Assembly: GCF_048771995.1 (NCBI RefSeq)
Contig: NC_133032.1
Span: 15,690,501 to 15,754,500, forward strand
From: Taeniopygia guttata
Taxonomy: Eukaryota; Chordata; Aves; Passeriformes; Estrildidae
Direction: 5' to 3'
Length of the DNA stretch: 64,000 nt
Under the pieces are notes generated by a model, which searched no databases, was not told the DNA's origin, and saw nothing but the letters and a program-made list of their open reading frames with translations. Below, in pieces: positions 62,744-64,000 of this stretch. Position 1 is the first letter of the stretch; each line of letters opens with the position of its first letter. The position numbers and the translations under genes are program-made.

Positions 62744-62757
62744 CCGCCAGGGGGCGG
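62744..62757 (+). promoter_or_regulatory. CTCF-like motif
   Basis: CCGCCAGGGGGCGG fits 13 of 14 positions of the CTCF core CCASYAGRKGGCRS, about 115 bp upstream of the GORASP2 start codon. CTCF binding at housekeeping promoters is common; binding here is inferred. Confidence 0.45.
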
Positions 62758-62872
62758 ACCGGCTGCAGACGGGAGCGCGCGGCCCTGGCCCCTCGCGGCC
62801 GCCGTAGGGCCCGCCCGGCGCCGGGCGGGGCAGCGCGCGGTGCCACGTCCCCGTCGCGGTGCGGTGGCGGCC

Positions 62873-62935
62873 ATGGGCGCCTCGCAGAGCATCGACATCC
62901 CCGGCGGCGGCACCGAGGGCTACCACGTCCTAAGG
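62873..62935 (+). CDS. GORASP2: GORASP2 (GRASP55) exon 1, 3'-partial gene
   Basis: Encodes [20 protein letters not shown] plus R, 21 codons, then a donor agg|gtaagg in phase 0. Human GORASP2 starts [21 protein letters not shown], so the match is nearly complete; GORASP1 starts differently (MGLGVSAEQPAGG). Gly2 in an MGxxxS context is the N-myristoylation site that anchors the protein to medial/trans-Golgi membranes, where its PDZ-like GRASP domains link cisternae. Only the start of the first PDZ-like domain is here. The ATG has a strong context (ggcggccATGG). Exon 2, which should begin VQENSPG, was not found before 64000. Confidence 0.95.
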
Positions 62936-64000
62936 GTAAGGGCGGCGCCGCCCGGCGGAGCGCCCCGGGCACTCGGGGCCTGTCCCGCCGTGGGGCCGCG
63001 CTGGAGCTGCCCGGGGAGGCCCCGGGACGCGCTGGGGCAGCGGGGCCGCCGGGGCTGCGCCGTAGCTCCGGGGAGCGGCGAGGTGCGCCGGGCCGCGCTG
63101 CCGCTCTCGGACTGGGGGAGTCTGGAGGAAGAATTGGTGCAGGATAAACAAATGCCCGGGCCGGGTCGTGCCGCCAGGCTGTGCCTCCGTGTGGGCAGGC
63201 CGGCGGGCTGGCGCACGGAAGGCCGGGCGGCCTCTCCTCCGGCAGGCGCTGCTCGCTCCCCAGCCCGCGAGTCTGGCCCCGAGTGCTCCAGGACGGCGCG
63301 TCGGGCTTGTCCTGCTCGCTGCACCACGGACTGGAGCGGAGCGGGTGTCGGACCGAGGGGTTCGCATGACAGCACACCTGAGGGCTGCAGCGCCAGTGAA
63401 AGTGCTGGTTTTCATAGGTACACTGGTTTTGTTCACATTGTGGCCACAAAACTTTGTATGCGAAATACAAAACACCTTATTAGGCTGCATTGCTGAGGTT
63501 TTGTGCACAGCCCTTTGGAAGCCCTTTTGCTTTCAGTGAGCAGAAGCGCTCGCAGAGGACTGTGAGGCACTGGGGTACCGGGGCTTTGCCCGGTGCCTCT
63601 GCAGCCGGTGTGAGTGCGCTCACTCCGGGTACCGTGCCGGGCTACTGGGTTTGTTGGAATTGGAGCCTTTTGGATAAGTTCTCTGTTTTTGAGAAGCACG
63701 TACTGATGTTCTAATCAAATCCATACATTCTGTTAAAACTTATGTATGGACTAAAGTTACAGTGGATTTTTTTCCTCCTTTTTAATATAAAAGTCCAGTG
63801 TTACTAATTTATGTTAGTCCACTTAGTTTTCTACATTTCCCCCATAGAAATTATCGTGCAGGTTGGTAAAACTGGCAGACTTTTAAAATTTTTTTAGCGT
63901 AGTACAATGTAAATTTCATTAACGTTTTACTTTGGAGACTTGTAAAACCAGAATGTACTTTGCATTTAGAGTATCACTTACATCAGATTTATGAGTTCCT
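62936..64000. other. GORASP2: GORASP2 intron 1 (5' part)
   Basis: CpG-rich for the first 400 bp, then AT-rich. No further GORASP2 exon was recognised before the window ends. Confidence 0.75.

Larger units (their letters stand above)
62100..63350. promoter_or_regulatory. GORASP2: CpG island promoter of GORASP2
   Basis: A CpG-dense block of about 1.2 kb around the GORASP2 start codon, with GC-box-like stretches and no TATA box. This is typical of a housekeeping gene promoter. The transcription start is unresolved but probably lies within the 150 bases before 62873. The long open frames on both strands are composition effects. Confidence 0.75.

Noticed and set aside
62505-63470. A 321-codon minus-strand open frame over the GORASP2 promoter
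   Set aside because: Its Arg/Pro/Ala/Gly-rich text is what CpG-island DNA gives in any stop-poor frame. Overlapping frames of similar quality exist on both strands, and GORASP2 exon 1 explains the region.
1-64000. CRISPR arrays, bacterial operons, riboswitches, tRNA or rRNA genes
   Set aside because: The window is vertebrate nuclear DNA; no regular spacer-repeat arrays and no tRNA or rRNA-like sequence were noticed.

Overview
The window is genomic DNA from a bird, most likely a songbird (passerine). It has vertebrate GT/AG introns, CpG islands at promoters, a CR1 LINE tail (the dominant bird LINE) and an ERV LTR of a type I associate with passerine genomes. The species cannot be named from sequence alone.

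Three genes lie head to tail on the + strand in the order ERICH2 - GAD1 - GORASP2, the order I recall from human 2q31.1. The left edge holds the last two coding exons of a probable ERICH2 (1282-2394). Bases 2.4-9.6 kb are AT-rich intergenic DNA. From 9.6 to 19 kb a chain of CpG-rich blocks forms the GAD1 promoter region. It contains a TATA-like box with a CRE-like palindrome, a 5' noncoding exon ending at 11718, and the start codon at 12944. GAD1 (glutamate decarboxylase 67, the main GABA-synthesising enzyme) is complete in 16 coding exons from 12944 to 40855. All introns are GT/AG, and the exons sum to 1773 nt, or 590 residues plus stop. The PLP lysine (K401) and the catalytic-loop tyrosine (Y430) are both present. 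The 3' UTR follows, with poly(A) signals near 42.15 and 42.47 kb.

From 42.5 to 62.1 kb there is about 19.6 kb with no recognisable host gene. It carries one solo-LTR-like fossil (48.4-49.0 kb), a small second LTR fragment (59.95 kb) and a doubtful coding-like fragment (52.5-52.8 kb). A strong CpG island at 62.1-63.35 kb holds exon 1 of GORASP2 (GRASP55, a Golgi stacking protein); the rest of that gene lies beyond the right edge.

The three genes are neighbours but not a functional unit: a poorly known acidic protein, a neuronal enzyme and a housekeeping Golgi protein. I see no undescribed system. The most useful leads are candidate regulatory elements: a duplicated POU/homeodomain module in GAD1 intron 1, a palindromic TAATGA block in intron 2, an upstream CpG island that may be a second promoter, and CTCF-like motifs pointing outwards from the locus. 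A duplicated pyrimidine tract at the last splice acceptor and a 163-codon minus-strand ORF of unknown origin are also worth checking.
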